Assembly: GCF_029784135.1 (NCBI RefSeq)
Contig: NC_073744.1
Location: 34,090,061-34,154,060, forward strand
DNA: 64,000 bases
Origin: Toxorhynchites rutilus septentrionalis
Taxonomy: Eukaryota; Arthropoda; Insecta; Diptera; Culicidae
Direction: 5' to 3'
Shown: positions 23,841-35,559 of the stretch, in pieces
Layout of the letters: each line of letters starts with the position of its first letter
How positions within the stretch are numbered: the stretch's first letter is position 1
Program-made: the position numbers and the translations under genes
The notes under the pieces: generated by a model
The model's database searches: none
The model's input: only the letters and a program-made list of their open reading frames with translations
Told to the model about the DNA's origin: nothing

Positions 23841-24480
23841 TATTGTAGAGTTATTTCTCGGTAACCTTCTCAGGTTCTCCATGAATAAGATCTGTCATCG
23901 TGTGACAGAATATTCTGAAAATAGGAATGTATGCGACGCGATAGGCCACTGAATTCAATGTAGGTTTATCCTACTACAGAGATGATTCCCGGTGACCTTC
24001 TCAGGTTTATCATAAATAACCTCCGTCGTTAGGTGATATTTAGAGTATTTACCGTGGAAAACATAGATTATATAACCGATTCGATTCATCATAGAGAAGT
24101 TCTTTCGGTTACATTCTTAGGTAGCCTAATAATGACCTCTGAGAATACAAGAGAGTACTATACGCGAGAAGTCATATAATAAGTCGCCGATTCAAGTCAT
24201 TGTAGAGGAATTCTACCTTCTCAGGTAGCCCATTCATAACCCTTAAAGAATGCAATAGAGGAATACTACGCGATCTCATAATACTTTGTCGATTGAACCA
24301 AGGAATTGAGATTTTTTTTCGGTTACGTTCTCAGGAAGCCTAATTTGAATAATCTTCGACATCGCGATTTAAGAATACAAGAGAATACTAGGCGCGAAAA
24401 TCATATAATAAGTAGTCGAGTTCTTGTAGACTTCATTCGTTACCTTCTAAGGTAGCTCGTTGATAACCTCAGCCGGTGTT
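23840..24480. repeat. Degenerate ~115-bp tandem array
   Basis: The word 'ggtaaccttctcagg' and variants (ggtgaccttctcagg, ggttacattcttagg, taccttctcagg, ggttacgttctcagg, cgttaccttctaagg) occur at about 23860, 23991, 24108, 24221, 24320 and 24440. Each is followed by 'agcccattcataacc'-like text. There are six diverged units of 100-131 bp, located just upstream of the 3' tail of the insert. Confidence 0.65.
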
Positions 24481-24880
24481 ACTCGAAACATTCGATTTGT
24501 TCCATGTTTCGTCGAATCATTTCATGTCCGCGTTAACATAATCACATCACTTACCGCAGTGAATCCTGATTCTTAACCTTTCCCACTAACAACTATCCCT
24601 CCCATGGTAATCGCTAGGGAACCACGCTATAGAGGCGACCCTTCTGGCCTTTGGGCGGCGATTATCATACTAACATTCCTTCCCTTCCCCTGGTGACTGT
24701 AAGGACGTGGCCGGCGTCGTTATTGACCATTTAAAGCTCGAATCACCGAAAATTGCTCAAAGAGAATGATTTGCTAGTCCCAAGCGTCATTCTGTCTGTT
24801 CTTTTGCAATTTGGTTGGTTCAGGTCAATCACGAAGAGCAACTACGAATTGTACAGTCTACCCAAGCTCAAGCTCAAGCT

Positions 24881-24900
24881 CAGTGAACAAAAGTTTTCTA
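24881..24900. repeat. 20-bp target-site duplication, right
   Basis: Identical to 18937-18956. The Tc1 transposase frame continues immediately after it. Confidence 0.8.
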
Positions 24901-26050
24901 ATCGCTCGATCGTAACAAAAATCGATTAAATAGTGCCTGAAATATGGGATATAACGACCAACAAATGGGAACACCAAAGTTACTTTGCGTCTTAAACGTC
25001 GAAGAAGCAACCAGGAAACGATGTCCTGCTCATACATTAAGGCAGAATCGGTTGTTCCAGTAAAGAAGAGGCATATTGCGCGCATCTTGAATGAGTCACT
25101 AAACATCATGTGGAAGAAACTTCAAGGGAAGCCGAAACTGACCGCCACCCATAAGCAGAACCATCTCATTTTCGCCCGGCAATACATGTAATGGAAACTA
25201 GAATGGAGAAATGTTGTATTTTCCGGCGAAAAAAGTTCAATTTGGATGGTCCGGACTGTTACAGTTGCTATTGGTACAATTTAAGTCAATGGCATGTCGT
25301 GAGATCGAAGCGAAACTTTGTGGGTGGAAGTTTAACAGTGTGGGGAGCCGTTTTCATCACAACAAGCTTCCCATTTGTTTCATTTTCACCAGAATGAACT
25401 CCGAAAAGTGTCTTCAATTACTGAAGGACGTTTTGATTGGCCATATTGAGAATAACGCTACCGAGGATGTCGTTTTTTCAGCAGGATTATGGATAGGATT
25501 ATGGATCCACGTTTCCAAGCAATCGAAGGCATAGTTTGTCCAGAAGGACATTCCGCTTCTTGAATGGCCTGCTGGCAGTCAATTGCAATCCCATAGAGAA
25601 CCTATGGAGAATCTTGGCCGAGATGGTCTATGCAAACGGATGAAAATTTGACAGCATTTCCAGTCTGAAGGCAGTAATTCAGGAGTGTTGGGCTATAATC
25701 AATATGGCAACACTTTGAAAGCTGTCTGACTCGATGCCAAATCGAGTTTTCAAAGTGATCCGAAATGGAGGTGGACATACTAAATATTAGCTACTGATTG
25801 GACTCGAAATTTGCCGCACAAATTTTCTTTTATTGAAATTTTAGGATGCGGCTAAACGAATGTTCACCCTGATTCCACATATTTGAATTAGTTAGAAAAC
25901 AAAAAGTGAATTTATACTTTTTTTTTTAAATGAATCTGATAAAAATAAACAATAATAGTCTTTTATGAACAAAACTGTAAAAAGAATTGACTTATTTTTA
26001 AAAATATTGAGGAAAAATAGGGTGCGGCTAAACGAATGTCTACCACTGTA

Positions 26051-27640
26051 TTACTATCTTGACTTTAAACAAAATTAGGATTAGTTATAACGTTTTTAAA
26101 GAAAACATGAAAAAGTTGTTGTTAGAAAAACTTTTTCCCTGTAAAAGTGCCCATATTCCGATGTACGGAAGACTTGTTGGAAATTGCAAGGCCTATTCAT
26201 GTTTTTTTTTGAGAATTAAATAGGGTAAATGATCTTGGTTTTTCCAATTTGGGGTGTTTTTACGCAACTAGTAAATGCAAATCGATTTTTCTTCATGAAA
26301 ATCACACGTAATCGATACGAGTTTGGGTTTGTTGAAAAGCCCCAAGTCTCTAGTTGCTAATACTATCATAAGGTGTTGAAATTATTCAAATTTTTATGTT
26401 TTTTAACGATTTTCCTTAAAGAAGAATTATGATCATGGTTTGCCCAAAAAAATGATCATGGTTTGTCCGGTTTTAGAAATCTCCATTTTTTAATGAAAAC
26501 ATTCGAATTCACAATTAGATGTTGCATTTATCATTGCTTGAGTTTACTGTCATCATATTGATTCATTCATAATTTAGACTTTCTTCAGAATATTGCCTTT
26601 TCTTGGGCATTTTAGAAGTGTTCACCTCAACACAATCAACACAGAAAAACCATACTTCTGCTATGCGCGAAGCACACCATAAACAAACATAAACAAACTG
26701 CAGCGCGCCAAGCGGTTGCCATAGAAATCATGTGGACAAAATAACATTATTGCATTGGACAACTCATGATCAGAATTGAGTTCATCAAAATGCGTTAATT
26801 TAATGGTTTAGCTATGTAAATCCGATACAAATGGTGAGCAAGCATGATGTTTACAATATTTATAAGTGTTGTAATCCAGAAAAGGTCTGAATACGTGCCA
26901 AATAATCATCTGGTGATCGATTAAAAGTTAGCTCGAATGAGGGGCGCATTGACACAAATAGAAGGTGTATTTTATAATCCTTTAAAACATGTGATTTCGT
27001 AAAAATATACTATCAAACTACTATAAATCATGTAAAAGGCAATTTCATTTATATGTTTCGAAACATTCGAAGGCCTTATTTGACACAGGAGCGCTGAATT
27101 AGAGCATTCAAAAAAGTGGGCAAACCATGATCATATTTTCGACTGGACAAACCAAGATCATTTACCCTACGTTTTTGAGAAAAATTAATTTTAGTTTTTT
27201 AAATATTTTTTTTTCAAAAAAGTTTTAGTATTTATTTTATGAAAGTTTAAATAAATTAGAATTTTTTTTCAATATTTCAAGAATGGCTGCATTTAGAAGG
27301 AGATTTTTCGTTTTCATTCACATCAGAATTTATAATTTGTGCCTTAAAAATGATTGTTACCATACAAAAATTCGAAGTTTCGAAAATTCATAAAAAATCG
27401 ATGTTCCACAAAGTTCGTCAAAAGTAGTTTTACCATCTTGGACTCATTTTTTAAATTTTCTACATGACTTCTATTTTATATGAAAAAAAAATAAAAAAAA
27501 ATAGGAAATATATATTTTAGATATTGCAAATTATTTTTTTTGTAAATAAAAAAAAAGAGTACTATTTTTTTCAGTGTATATTTTTTTCACGTTTCAACAT
27601 CAATACTCTATAGATCTTTCTAAGACACTATTTCGGTATG
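26051..27640. repeat. Palindromic AT-rich repeat (right part)
   Basis: 26055-26215 is the inverted complement of 17340-17550, closing the second palindrome around the Tc1 insertion. The host resumes after the 26223-27167 MITE with 'gtttttgagaaaaattaatttt', like 17330-17350. 27200-27600 is A/T homopolymer-rich with no gene. Confidence 0.55.
26223..27167. mobile_element. TA-flanked MITE (GGGTAAATGATC ends)
   Basis: The left end is GGGTAAATGATCTTGGTTT. The right end is 'aaaccaagatcatttaccc', its inverted complement over 19 bp, with TA on both sides. Internal repeats of 'atgatcatggtttg(t/c)cc' echo the ends. It has no transposase frame, so it is a non-autonomous Tc1/mariner-type element of 945 bp. 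Confidence 0.75.
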
Positions 27641-29680
27641 ACTCATAGTTTTCGAGGTATGAATTATCAAATATTTCCCATACTAAAATCGATACCCCCT
27701 TTTCAAAAGTTACACTTGAGTCAAAAAATTCCCAGTTGCTGTGGAAAACTCATATTTCCTTCAACCCAAACGAAATACAAACTTTCATTCGAATCAAAAA
27801 TACTCATGTTTTGTCATTTGTCGATTCCGTGCGCTCCATAGCTCTATTGGCCGTGAAACCTTTGGATTGTGTAATAATCGAATAACAAGTCAGTGTCAGA
27901 CTATCATGCATCATTTCCTTCTGTAATTTTCTCTGAGCTCGACACGTAAACCTTTAGTAATAGTAGAATTTTTCAACGTTGCGATTTTTTGACTCGATAG
28001 ACATGTCAGGGGCTTGTAGGTCTTTTTTAAGCACCACCAAAATAAACTAGATTTGGTGCGGTCGAAGATTATTACTCAAACGTAACAAAAGGTTTCGAAT
28101 TTCTCTGATAACAATTGGACAATGTTGTCGCTGCTTCCACTAATTATCCACACCAGATTCACTCTCGATCAAAACGCTGTTCCTAAATCAAATATTGAAC
28201 TTCGTCCCGTCCTTTCGTCAAAAACCGTTTCGTCGCGCACTCACTCTGTTCCTGTCCTACCTTTCCGACATTCTGCAGCGAAAAAGGTAAACAAACAATA
28301 ATGATCAAACATCTGCCATCATTTGATCCTTGGCAGCAGTGTTTTTCACTTCGCCTTCCCTTGTGTGCGTGTGTGGGTTTGATGAAAAGAGGGTGCTCTC
28401 CCGGAGTTTCCAGGTCCAAGCAAAGCGAACCTTGAAATAGATATAGGCGCGTCCGTGCAGCAAACCACTGTCTGATTGAGCTGAATTTCACCTTTTTGTC
28501 GTGGATCGGTTTCAGAGGCTTTTATAGAGTTGTTACCGGTATCGGAGTGGAAAACTCGCCGCTCGGTGGGTATTATTTTCTACGAGAAAGGGGGTTATTA
28601 ACGTTTGAATCGAGGGACAATCGCATTAAATTTAATTTACCAGCCAGTGTTGCGTCGTAAATCATGGCTTTACAGTTTGTGCGACACCAATTGTGCCCAA
28701 TTGGATTATTAGTTAATGCTGATGCGGCGATAATTTTGCGTGTTTGTAACAGATATTTTCGGTCGCAGCAATTAGTTGAGAGAACGTTCAATCACCTCAG
28801 CCGTTTCGTCCTCCCCTCTCGCTGTCAGTTTTCCACTGAGAGAAATATACAATTAATCTAAATCCACTTGTCCGCGTTCAAATCACGCAAAAATAGACGA
28901 CAAAGGCGTCTCGTGTGATAAACAGACTAAAATCTAGCGCACTTTTCACCGCCACAAATACCACGCACATCACCAATCACACGTTCTCAATCGGTAGTTT
29001 TGCCCGGAGAAGATGGCTCGACCCAGTTTGTTGTTGCCACACTTGAGTGGGCACACGGCCACAACTGCAGCAAGAGGTGCCGCGATTTGGTGGCAGTCGA
29101 TGCGAGAGCTTGATTACGCGGACTTATTACTATTATCTCGGCAAAACAAGACCCAGCGGCGACGGGCGTTGTGGCTCGACACGTGGCCTTGTTTTTAATT
29201 CAAACACTTTAACCTCCACACCCACCGTGCCGATCGATGAGAGGGAGATGATGACCCAATCCCGAGTGGAGAAGGGAGTATTGATGTGCAAGCGCTTAAA
29301 CCAAACAACGAGCCAACGTTTTATTGTGAAGTTAGTCCTTTGGCGGAAATCGTTTACCGGCATAATGAGCAGGGGCTGGCACGCGGCCGGAGCGCCGTCG
29401 ACAGAGCGTCCCTCGAAGCGAAATTAATTACACGAATGTTTCGATGCGGAAACATTACGGCTGGAGGTGCCGTTCTGCGAGCTCAAACTGGTTTTCTTCC
29501 AGGTTTCGGAGAAATTAATATATTCAGTTGAGAATCGTCAGAATCATGTGTGAATCATGAAATATTCGTGGGTACAATGAATAACTCACATTTTAGCAAC
29601 TTACTATATTTCTTACATCAAACTAACCTCGGGATAGAGTTGAATCCTAGAATGAGAAGTTGAGCAATTTCAATTGCGGC
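27641..29680. other. Non-coding, mostly unique sequence
   Basis: 28100-29530 is GC-richer and lacks repeats shared with the rest of the window. Frames of 60-126 codons exist on both strands, overlapping each other, and none shows a domain I recognise. No splice-consistent chain was found. It could flank or lie within an intron of a gene outside the window. Confidence 0.4.
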
Positions 29681-29696
29681 AACTCATTGAGGGCTA

Positions 29697-30137
29697 TACA
29701 CACACTCTTTACAGATACACGGGCCAAAGGTTGTGCAGTCCACTGATGATTCAACAAGAGCCAAAGGTTGTACCGCTCATGACAACTCTACACGAGCTGA
29801 TGATTGCGCCGGCTAGTGACCATTCTATCCTGGATTCCTCGAGTCGAGAAAGACGCACCACGCTAGATATGGGGTACAGACAAGGGGGGCGTTGCTGATT
29901 AATGGTCAGCTGCATCCCAATAGGAAGTATCCCGTGTCGGGCACACGTACAGAGCATTGGAGACAGCAACATCCCAATTACGAGAACACTTGTAATACTA
30001 ACCTCGAGCCGACCGCGAGTAATCGGTTACATATTACTAACATAGATAATAAGAAAAACTGTCAAAATATTGAATTCCCGGCCCCGTCAGGCTAACGCCA
30101 TATGAGCCTTCATAAAAATATATATTTTGGAAAAAAA
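29697..30137 (+). mobile_element. 5'-truncated non-LTR retrotransposon tail
   Basis: It is flanked by the direct repeat AACTCATTGAGGGCTA (29681-29696 and 30138-30153) and ends in 'tatattttggaaaaaaaa'. The body is the inverted near-copy of 53555-54000, which extends further 5' into the end of ORF2. Only 3'-UTR is present here. The perfect 16-bp target duplication indicates a fairly recent insertion. Confidence 0.8.
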
Positions 30138-30153
30138 AACTCATTGAGGGCTA

Positions 30154-30440
30154 GCCCTCTCCTTACTTCTATTTACGCACAATAGTCTGCTCATGTGTTG
30201 GCCGACCAAATAAACAAGCTTCTTTTCTTCGTTCTCAATATTCTGCAGTTATGTCACTCGTGATACGATGACCTTCGCAGACTCGTCGTCTTTTTATTCA
30301 TTACAACCAGGATCTTGCTTTACGTCATCCAGTAGCATAACTTCAAGTAAATTTCTGGTAATTTCATGCTGAAACAAAGTTGGTTTCGGAATCACATAAA
30401 ATTCCCCTTCAATCTTCAAGTTTATATGTATCCTAAAAAA
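30154..30440. other. Short unique spacer
   Basis: No ORF above 60 codons and no paired repeats. Confidence 0.4.
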
Positions 30441-30446
30441 CTAGAC

Positions 30447-31960
30447 GTGGGTTATATCTGTGATATAACCGCAAGGTGGACGTAGGACTATCGCTGACTT
30501 ATCTACCGATAAGTAACAAGCATACAACTCTTAGACATATCATCGTTCGAATAAAGTGATTATCATACCACTTCGTTTAGCCGAAAAAGTATTATTAACG
30601 CTCAAAGTAGGAAGCTTTCGCCAAACAATGTGACTCATTCAGATCGGCGGCAGAAAAGAAATGGGATTGCGAGAGAAAAACAAGCTAGCGAGACCATTTC
30701 CATGTCATTTCGTAACCACTACTGAATAAATTTTTTTCTTCTTCGTCTTATTCTTCTTCTTTTTCTTCCTCTTCTTCTTTCATTTTTCGTTTTTCTCAAT
30801 CTTGGTTGGTTACACAGACTTTAAAATTTTTCAGTTAAATTCATTCGTCGCTGGCCTAGAAAAACGCTCTTGGCGAAAGCTCCTTTTCATCTACTACTCC
30901 TCACTCATGCCTTGAGAATGACATTTGATTCCTCGCTGGGGCTCGTCCAGCAAACGGTGTTCAGCAATTAACACGTTGAGCCCAGCGTCGGTCTCTAGGG
31001 GCCGACGGTGAGCTTTTTGGTAGGAAAGCACTGACGGACAGGGATTGACAGTTACAAAATAATAAAATAAAAGTATAAACGGTTTGTTTTCGGATGTTTT
31101 ACAAAATGTGACTACTTTCTAGTCGTATTACTGACATTTTCTATATATACAATAAGTATATTTGGGAACTGGGACCGACACTGATATTGTGCAAACGCTC
31201 TCGATGCGGGCTGAATGAAAAGCGCAGCTAGAAAAAATCGGGGCTTAACGTGTTAAGCACCCCACAAAGAATGATTCTTCTTCTTGTTGAGTTATTGAGA
31301 CTTTAAACGTTCGCAGTTTATTCGTCTCTAGCCCTGAGAAGGGTTTTTGGGGACAATTCAATCCAAACTCTTTCTCCAACTGCCTTGACAAAGACACTTC
31401 AATGTCGTTTGTCGTTCCTCAGCAAACCGTGTCCGTTATAGCAAACATCAAACGACGTTCTTGAAATAGATTCCCGAGTGGGCATTAGTTTATATACAGA
31501 TTTGTAGTTTCATTAACCTATTTCCAAAGCAATTTTTAAGCCATTGAAAAATGCATATAACTCTTAAACACTTTATCTTTTGAATAAAATGATTACAAAA
31601 CCACTTCGTTTAACTGGAAAAGTATTACTAATTGTGGTAATCGACAACAAATGATATTATAACACCTGTTTCCATCAAACAATGTGGTTTATTTGATATG
31701 GTGGAATATTCTCTACACTATATCGAACATTTCTTATTCTCCGCTATCAAATCCATGTCATCCATGGCACCATTTGTACATAATCTGTATCGAATTGTCA
31801 TCGATATTTCATTTTTCGCTAAAGACTACGTTCGGTCCGGCTGCAGAAAAGAAATGAGATTGGGAGAGAAGACCATAGTGTTTAAGCGACCGACCGAGGC
31901 CATCTTTCCGTCACTTTGCAATCACAACTAAAGGGATTTTTTATTCCATTGAAAAGTGTT
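30447..31960. mobile_element. GTAGGAC-family element G (right-type end visible)
   Basis: It starts with the perfect hairpin TTATATC-TGT-GATATAA (about 30451-30469), then 'ccgcaaggtggacgtaggacta'. Two related internal blocks follow (30541-30730 and 31566-31930), sharing 'aataaagtgattatcataccacttcg' and 'ggc(g)gcagaaaagaaatg'-type text. Between them lie two copies of 'gactttaaa..ttcgcag..attcgtctc'. A TTAA MITE (30972-31252) interrupts it. The left-type end is not found, so the right limit is approximate. Confidence 0.5.
30972..31252. mobile_element. TTAA MITE (CACGTTRAGCCC family), intact copy
   Basis: It is bounded by TTAA (30968-30971 and 31253-31256). The inward ends are CACGTTGAGCCC and CACGTTAAGCCC. 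The interior contains 'gggaactgggaccgacactgat'. A truncated inverted copy is at 45178-45433 and a short piece at 43958-44060. No ORF. Confidence 0.75.
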
Positions 31961-32020
31961 AGTCTTGTTGCATTAGACCCGTTTTTTTTTATTTTTTCGT
32001 TAGGGTGACCATTTTCATTT

Positions 32021-32513
32021 TAGGGTGGTTCGAAAAATCTTTTTTCCACTTTTTCCTAAAAATGACTTTTTTTTAAAAATTCATAACTTTTGAATTATTG
32101 AACCGATGTAGATAATAAACATATTAAATTGAAGCCAATAAGCTAACCTTCTTTGAAAAACGGAAAGGGGAGACTGGATTCTAGTCGCATAGGTCTAGTC
32201 TAGTCACATAGGAATATTGAACGAAGACTTAAAAAAAGGTTAAATTTGCAAAATAATAACTCAAGAACGAAAAATAACACCTTTCTAATTTTTGGATATA
32301 TCATGTAAAAAAGCACTCAGCTTTCTTGGAAAAATATAAAATAATATAGCGCCCTGTAACCGAGAAACAATAAAACAATAAAAGGCTAGCTCATTGGCTT
32401 CAATTTGATATGTCCATCATCTAAATCGGTTCAGTGGTTCAAAAGTTATGAAATTATGAAAAAATTCGTTTTTGGGAAAAAGTGGAAAAAATTGATTTTT
32501 CGAACCACCCTTA
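32021..32513. mobile_element. AT-rich MITE, clean copy
   Basis: The left arm is TAGGGTGGTTCGAAAAATC. The right arm is 'gatttttcgaaccaccctta', an inverted match over about 19 bp. The interior matches 8583-11088 and segments at 51460-52480 and 57830-58060. Related text extends outside both arms (for example 'ctatatcggtttggcatggaatgg'), so the arms may be subterminal. Confidence 0.65.
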
Positions 32514-32677
32514 ATAAAGTACATAATTATCACTTTTGACGAAACCCCGAGAACAACTATATCGGTTTGGCATGGAATGGCATGGAATGGGGGTCAACCT
32601 GCGAAAAATGTAACGAAATATAAAGAGATTACAAATGCACTACACACAAAACATTTATTGATATGTATATTATATTA

Positions 32678-32886
32678 CAGGTCGGACTCGATTATATCGA
32701 CCATTTTTTTTAACAATTATTTTCAAATCCCATACATAATCGAATCTCAAGAAAACAATTTTTTTATTAATGTATGAATGTCAAACATTAATAGAAAAAT
32801 ACCTTTTTTGTGATTCGATTATGTATTGGATTCGAAAATTAACGTTGAAAGTGAAATTACGATTATATATAATCGAGTTCGACCTG
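32678..32886. mobile_element. pogo-like MITE (209 bp)
   Basis: The ends CAGGTCGGACTCGATTATAT and, from the other strand, CAGGTCGAACTCGATTATAT differ at one of 20 positions, and both sides are TA. The size and ends suit a Tigger/pogo-type MITE. Confidence 0.8.
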
Positions 32887-32889
32887 TAT

Positions 32890-34140
32890 ATATTATTCGA
32901 TAGGAAATTAATTCAGATTTTTGTTATTATAATACAGACAGTAAAGACAGTAAAAAAAGTAGAAAGAAGCGAATAAAGCAGGTATGTTTTTGAGATTTTA
33001 CACAATATACGCGCTGTAGGAGAGAAGCACAAACAACATGTTTGCATACAATTCGGGTTTTAGTCTCCATGGTAGAAACGGACATAAGGTTCTCGAACGG
33101 TATGAAAGAACTAGTTCATCAAAAAAAAAAATTAAAAATGATCGTTTTTTTATAAAAAAAAGTTAGTTCGCCATATGAAATGATGGTTATGTCACATTCA
33201 CTCAAATGTAACAAATACCCGAATGAAAAAGGAAAATTGCGACAAATCAGATTGTATAGATTATAGATTATATCATATAGTTTATCTCCTGTTGATAAAT
33301 AAGATTAAATCCAAACAACATGAGAGAGCAACATAAAATACGAAGTAAAAAAACAAATTGTATTAACGAAATTTGAAATTATGCTGGGGACTTCGCTGTG
33401 TCATTTTTAGAAATTAGTGCAATTAACATGCTGTCTCTTTTTGTTTCCATATCGCTCTTCAAGCCCAAGAAATCATTCAGCAATAAACATGGGCTATGGA
33501 ATGTATCGAAAATTTTTTTAGCAAGTAATTTAATTTTTTTTAGAACGCTCGCTAACGCTCGGTCGGGCCTCGCTAAAGGATTATCTCCTGTGTTTCAAAC
33601 TAACCGGCAATCGATGGAACACAGGTTTGCTTGGGAGAGGCCGCAGCTTCTGACGGCGAGTCGGCGGCCAACTCGGATCGCGTCACATCGGCGGCTCGGG
33701 GCCACCTCGCTTCCTTATCCTCGTTAGATGGGGATCTTGTCTCCATTACATTGGCCTCAGAATAAATTTCATTACGAAAAAAAATTAACTTATAATTAAA
33801 ATTGCACTGCGGTGGCGTTAATAAGCAAGTACTGAAAAAATCAATATTTTATACAATTTTTTCATCTTTTATTTAAATCTAAATATTTGAATTGGATTTG
33901 ACAAATTTTTTTAATTCAATAATTGCAGGAAATTATTCCTTCTTTGACAAATGAGCTTCTTTGTCGGGTGGCGTTCAACTGATATTTATTTATAATCGGG
34001 GTTATTAACAAAAAAATATTTTTTTTAATTTCTCAATTTCTCAATTCAGGATTGTTTATCATTCGGGTAAACGTTCTATCCTTATAAATGGTATTCGAGT
34101 GACCTTGTTTCTCGTAAATGATCTAGAATCTCGTTGTGTT
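32890..34140. other. AT-rich non-coding with a GC-rich island
   Basis: The sequence is mostly AT-rich. 33540-33730 is abruptly GC-rich ('cggtcgggcctcgc', 'cggcgagtcggcggcc') inside a weak 109-codon frame. No domain is recognisable and no flanking repeats were seen. It may be a fragment of a TE or a remnant exon; origin unknown. Confidence 0.35.
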
Positions 34141-34146
34141 TTAATA

Positions 34147-34574
34147 CAGGTAAACTTCGATATAACGTACATTTCACTTTCAAAACTGTACGTTGTATCG
34201 AATTGTACGTTATATCGAAGCATAATAGAGTACTCACAAACGTAGTCTATAATACATTATTGTGTTGCTGTTTTACTTCTTAACTTCAATCAGAAGACGA
34301 AGCCAGCCTTTCTCATAATGTTTCCCTTCGTACTGTTGATTAAAGCTTGATTCATTTAGAATCCGGAATCACAAAACCAGCTGTATTTCGGGATTGATTG
34401 AAGGTACAAAACTTGTTTTAGCATCACAATACAGATAATTCATTGTACTATCAGAAAAAAATTGAATTTTTTTCCTTTACACTTTGAAAATGTGTACGTT
34501 ATATGACGTTATATCGAGTGACGTTATATCGAGGGTACGTTATAACGAGGGTACGTTATATCGAAGTTTCCCTG
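34147..34574. mobile_element. pogo/Tigger-like MITE (428 bp)
   Basis: The left end is CAGGTAAACTTCGATATAAC. The right end, read from the other strand, is CAGGGAAACTTCGATATAAC, flanked by TA on both sides. Several internal 'acgttatatcga' words repeat near both ends. No ORF. Confidence 0.85.
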
Positions 34575-34789
34575 TACTGTTCTTTTACCTCTTTCCAATG
34601 CATTATCTGTTTTTTTTTTGTTTTTTAACAGATTTCAACATTTAATCTCTAAATTTTATGGAGACTGCTTGAAATTGACAACTTTCTCCTACGTGTATGG
34701 GCAGCGTGGTTCAAAATGGCTGGATAATGTTTATAATCGTATTTGAAAGTCCATTATTTATACAAAATGAATAATTTATTTAATACTAG

Positions 34790-35490
34790 CTGACCCGGCA
34801 AACTTCGTCCCGCCAAAAATTTGTTTTTTGTTATCAATACCTTCAAACATTCACGTTTTCTTAATATGAGCAAGTTCATTGGTCCAATCGCAGAACTGTT
34901 CATTGATTGATCTTCTATTCGTCTCCGTTGAATTTACTTTTCACTATAAAATTCCTAGTATTTCTAATAAAACTCATCAGATTATTTTGAGACAGAATTC
35001 TCGTTCATGATTTTTCAACCACTTGTAAATAACATGTTGCTCCGTTACATGGAATAAATGTTTTATACAGAAAATATGATAGAATAAAGACAGCCCTAAA
35101 TCGGACAATTCGAGTTCTGCTCTTAACCACACATCTAGCGAAACTTTTTTTTGTATAGATAGAAGAAGATATAGGAGTGCGTTCCATCAAATTAGAATCC
35201 ATTTCCAGTTTCGAGTATCAAACCACCGTAAAAACATTTATTGCACACTAAAACCTCCACATGCCAAATTTGGTTTCGTTTGCTTGATTAATTCTCGAGT
35301 AATGAAGAAATTAGTGTTTCATTTGTATGGCAGCCCCCCCCCTTAGAGAGGAGGGTGGAGAGTCTAACCATAATAGAAACATTTACTGCACCCTCAAACC
35401 TCCATATGCTTAATTTGGTTCCATTTGCTTGATAAGTTCTGGAGTTACGCAGAAATTTGTGTTCCATTTGTATGGCAGCAAGAAAACCAG
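34790..35490 (-). mobile_element. RTE-like LINE 3' region (antisense)
   Basis: It opens with 'actagctgacccggcaaacttcg', a sequence well known as the antisense end of insect RTE-like LINEs. Inside are two tandem units of about 140 bp (35230-35338 and 35375-35480) sharing 'cctccayatgc..aatttggttycrtttgcttgat' and 'catttgtatggcagc'. There is no coding frame, so this is 3'-UTR only. Confidence 0.55.
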
Positions 35491-35559
35491 AGAACTTCAA
35501 GCGTGTTAATGTTGGAATATCTATCTGATTTTTTTCAACAGTCTACTGTTGATTTCAGT

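Larger units (their letters stand above)
18957..24880 (+). mobile_element. Retrotransposon-like insert with (CAAGCT)n tail
   Basis: It is flanked by the identical 20-bp word and ends in the tandem tail 'caagctcaagctcaagct'. A simple-repeat tail plus a long target duplication is the signature of a non-LTR retrotransposon. No reverse-transcriptase frame is visible. After subtracting nested element A, only about 640 bp of 5'-like sequence and 2.3 kb of 3'-like sequence remain, so it is an internally deleted or non-coding derivative. The 3' segment holds a tandem array (23840-24480) and a GC-richer stretch (24590-24880). The LINE clade cannot be named from what is left. Confidence 0.6.
18890..25790 (+). 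pseudogene. Tc1-like (DD34E-type) transposase pseudogene, split
   Basis: The N-terminal helix-turn-helix piece (EEGRKIIKIFSEQKFS, about 18905-18955) is separated from the remainder (24901 onward) by a 5.9-kb insert lying within one 20-bp target word. The downstream part shows KPKLTATHKQNHLIFARQYM, NLDGPD (first catalytic Asp region, about 25230), LTVWGA, FQQDYG (second Asp, about 25484) and NPIENLW (Glu, about 25600), in changing frames with stops. A direct 'ggattatggata' duplication follows the second Asp. These blocks identify the Tc1 clade. The gene is dead through both the insertion and its frameshifts. Confidence 0.75.
18519..26048 (+). mobile_element. Tc1-type IR/DR transposon, interrupted
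   Basis: The outer ends are CAGTGATAGACATTCGTTTA and, from the other strand, CAGTGGTAGACATTCGTTTA, each continuing 'GCCGCA' and flanked by TA. A second internal copy of the terminal word lies about 200 bp inside each end ('gtttagccgcaggacattcg' near 18728 and 'gcggctaaacgaatgttcacc' near 25848), the IR/DR arrangement of some Tc1 elements. Removing the 18957-24880 insert leaves an element of about 1.6 kb. It sits in the palindromic repeat, whose sequence resumes on both sides of the TA. Confidence 0.8.

Noticed and set aside
28183..28491. 102-codon minus-strand frame in unique GC-richer DNA
   Set aside because: No domain, no splice-consistent neighbours, and composition alone explains an open frame of this length.
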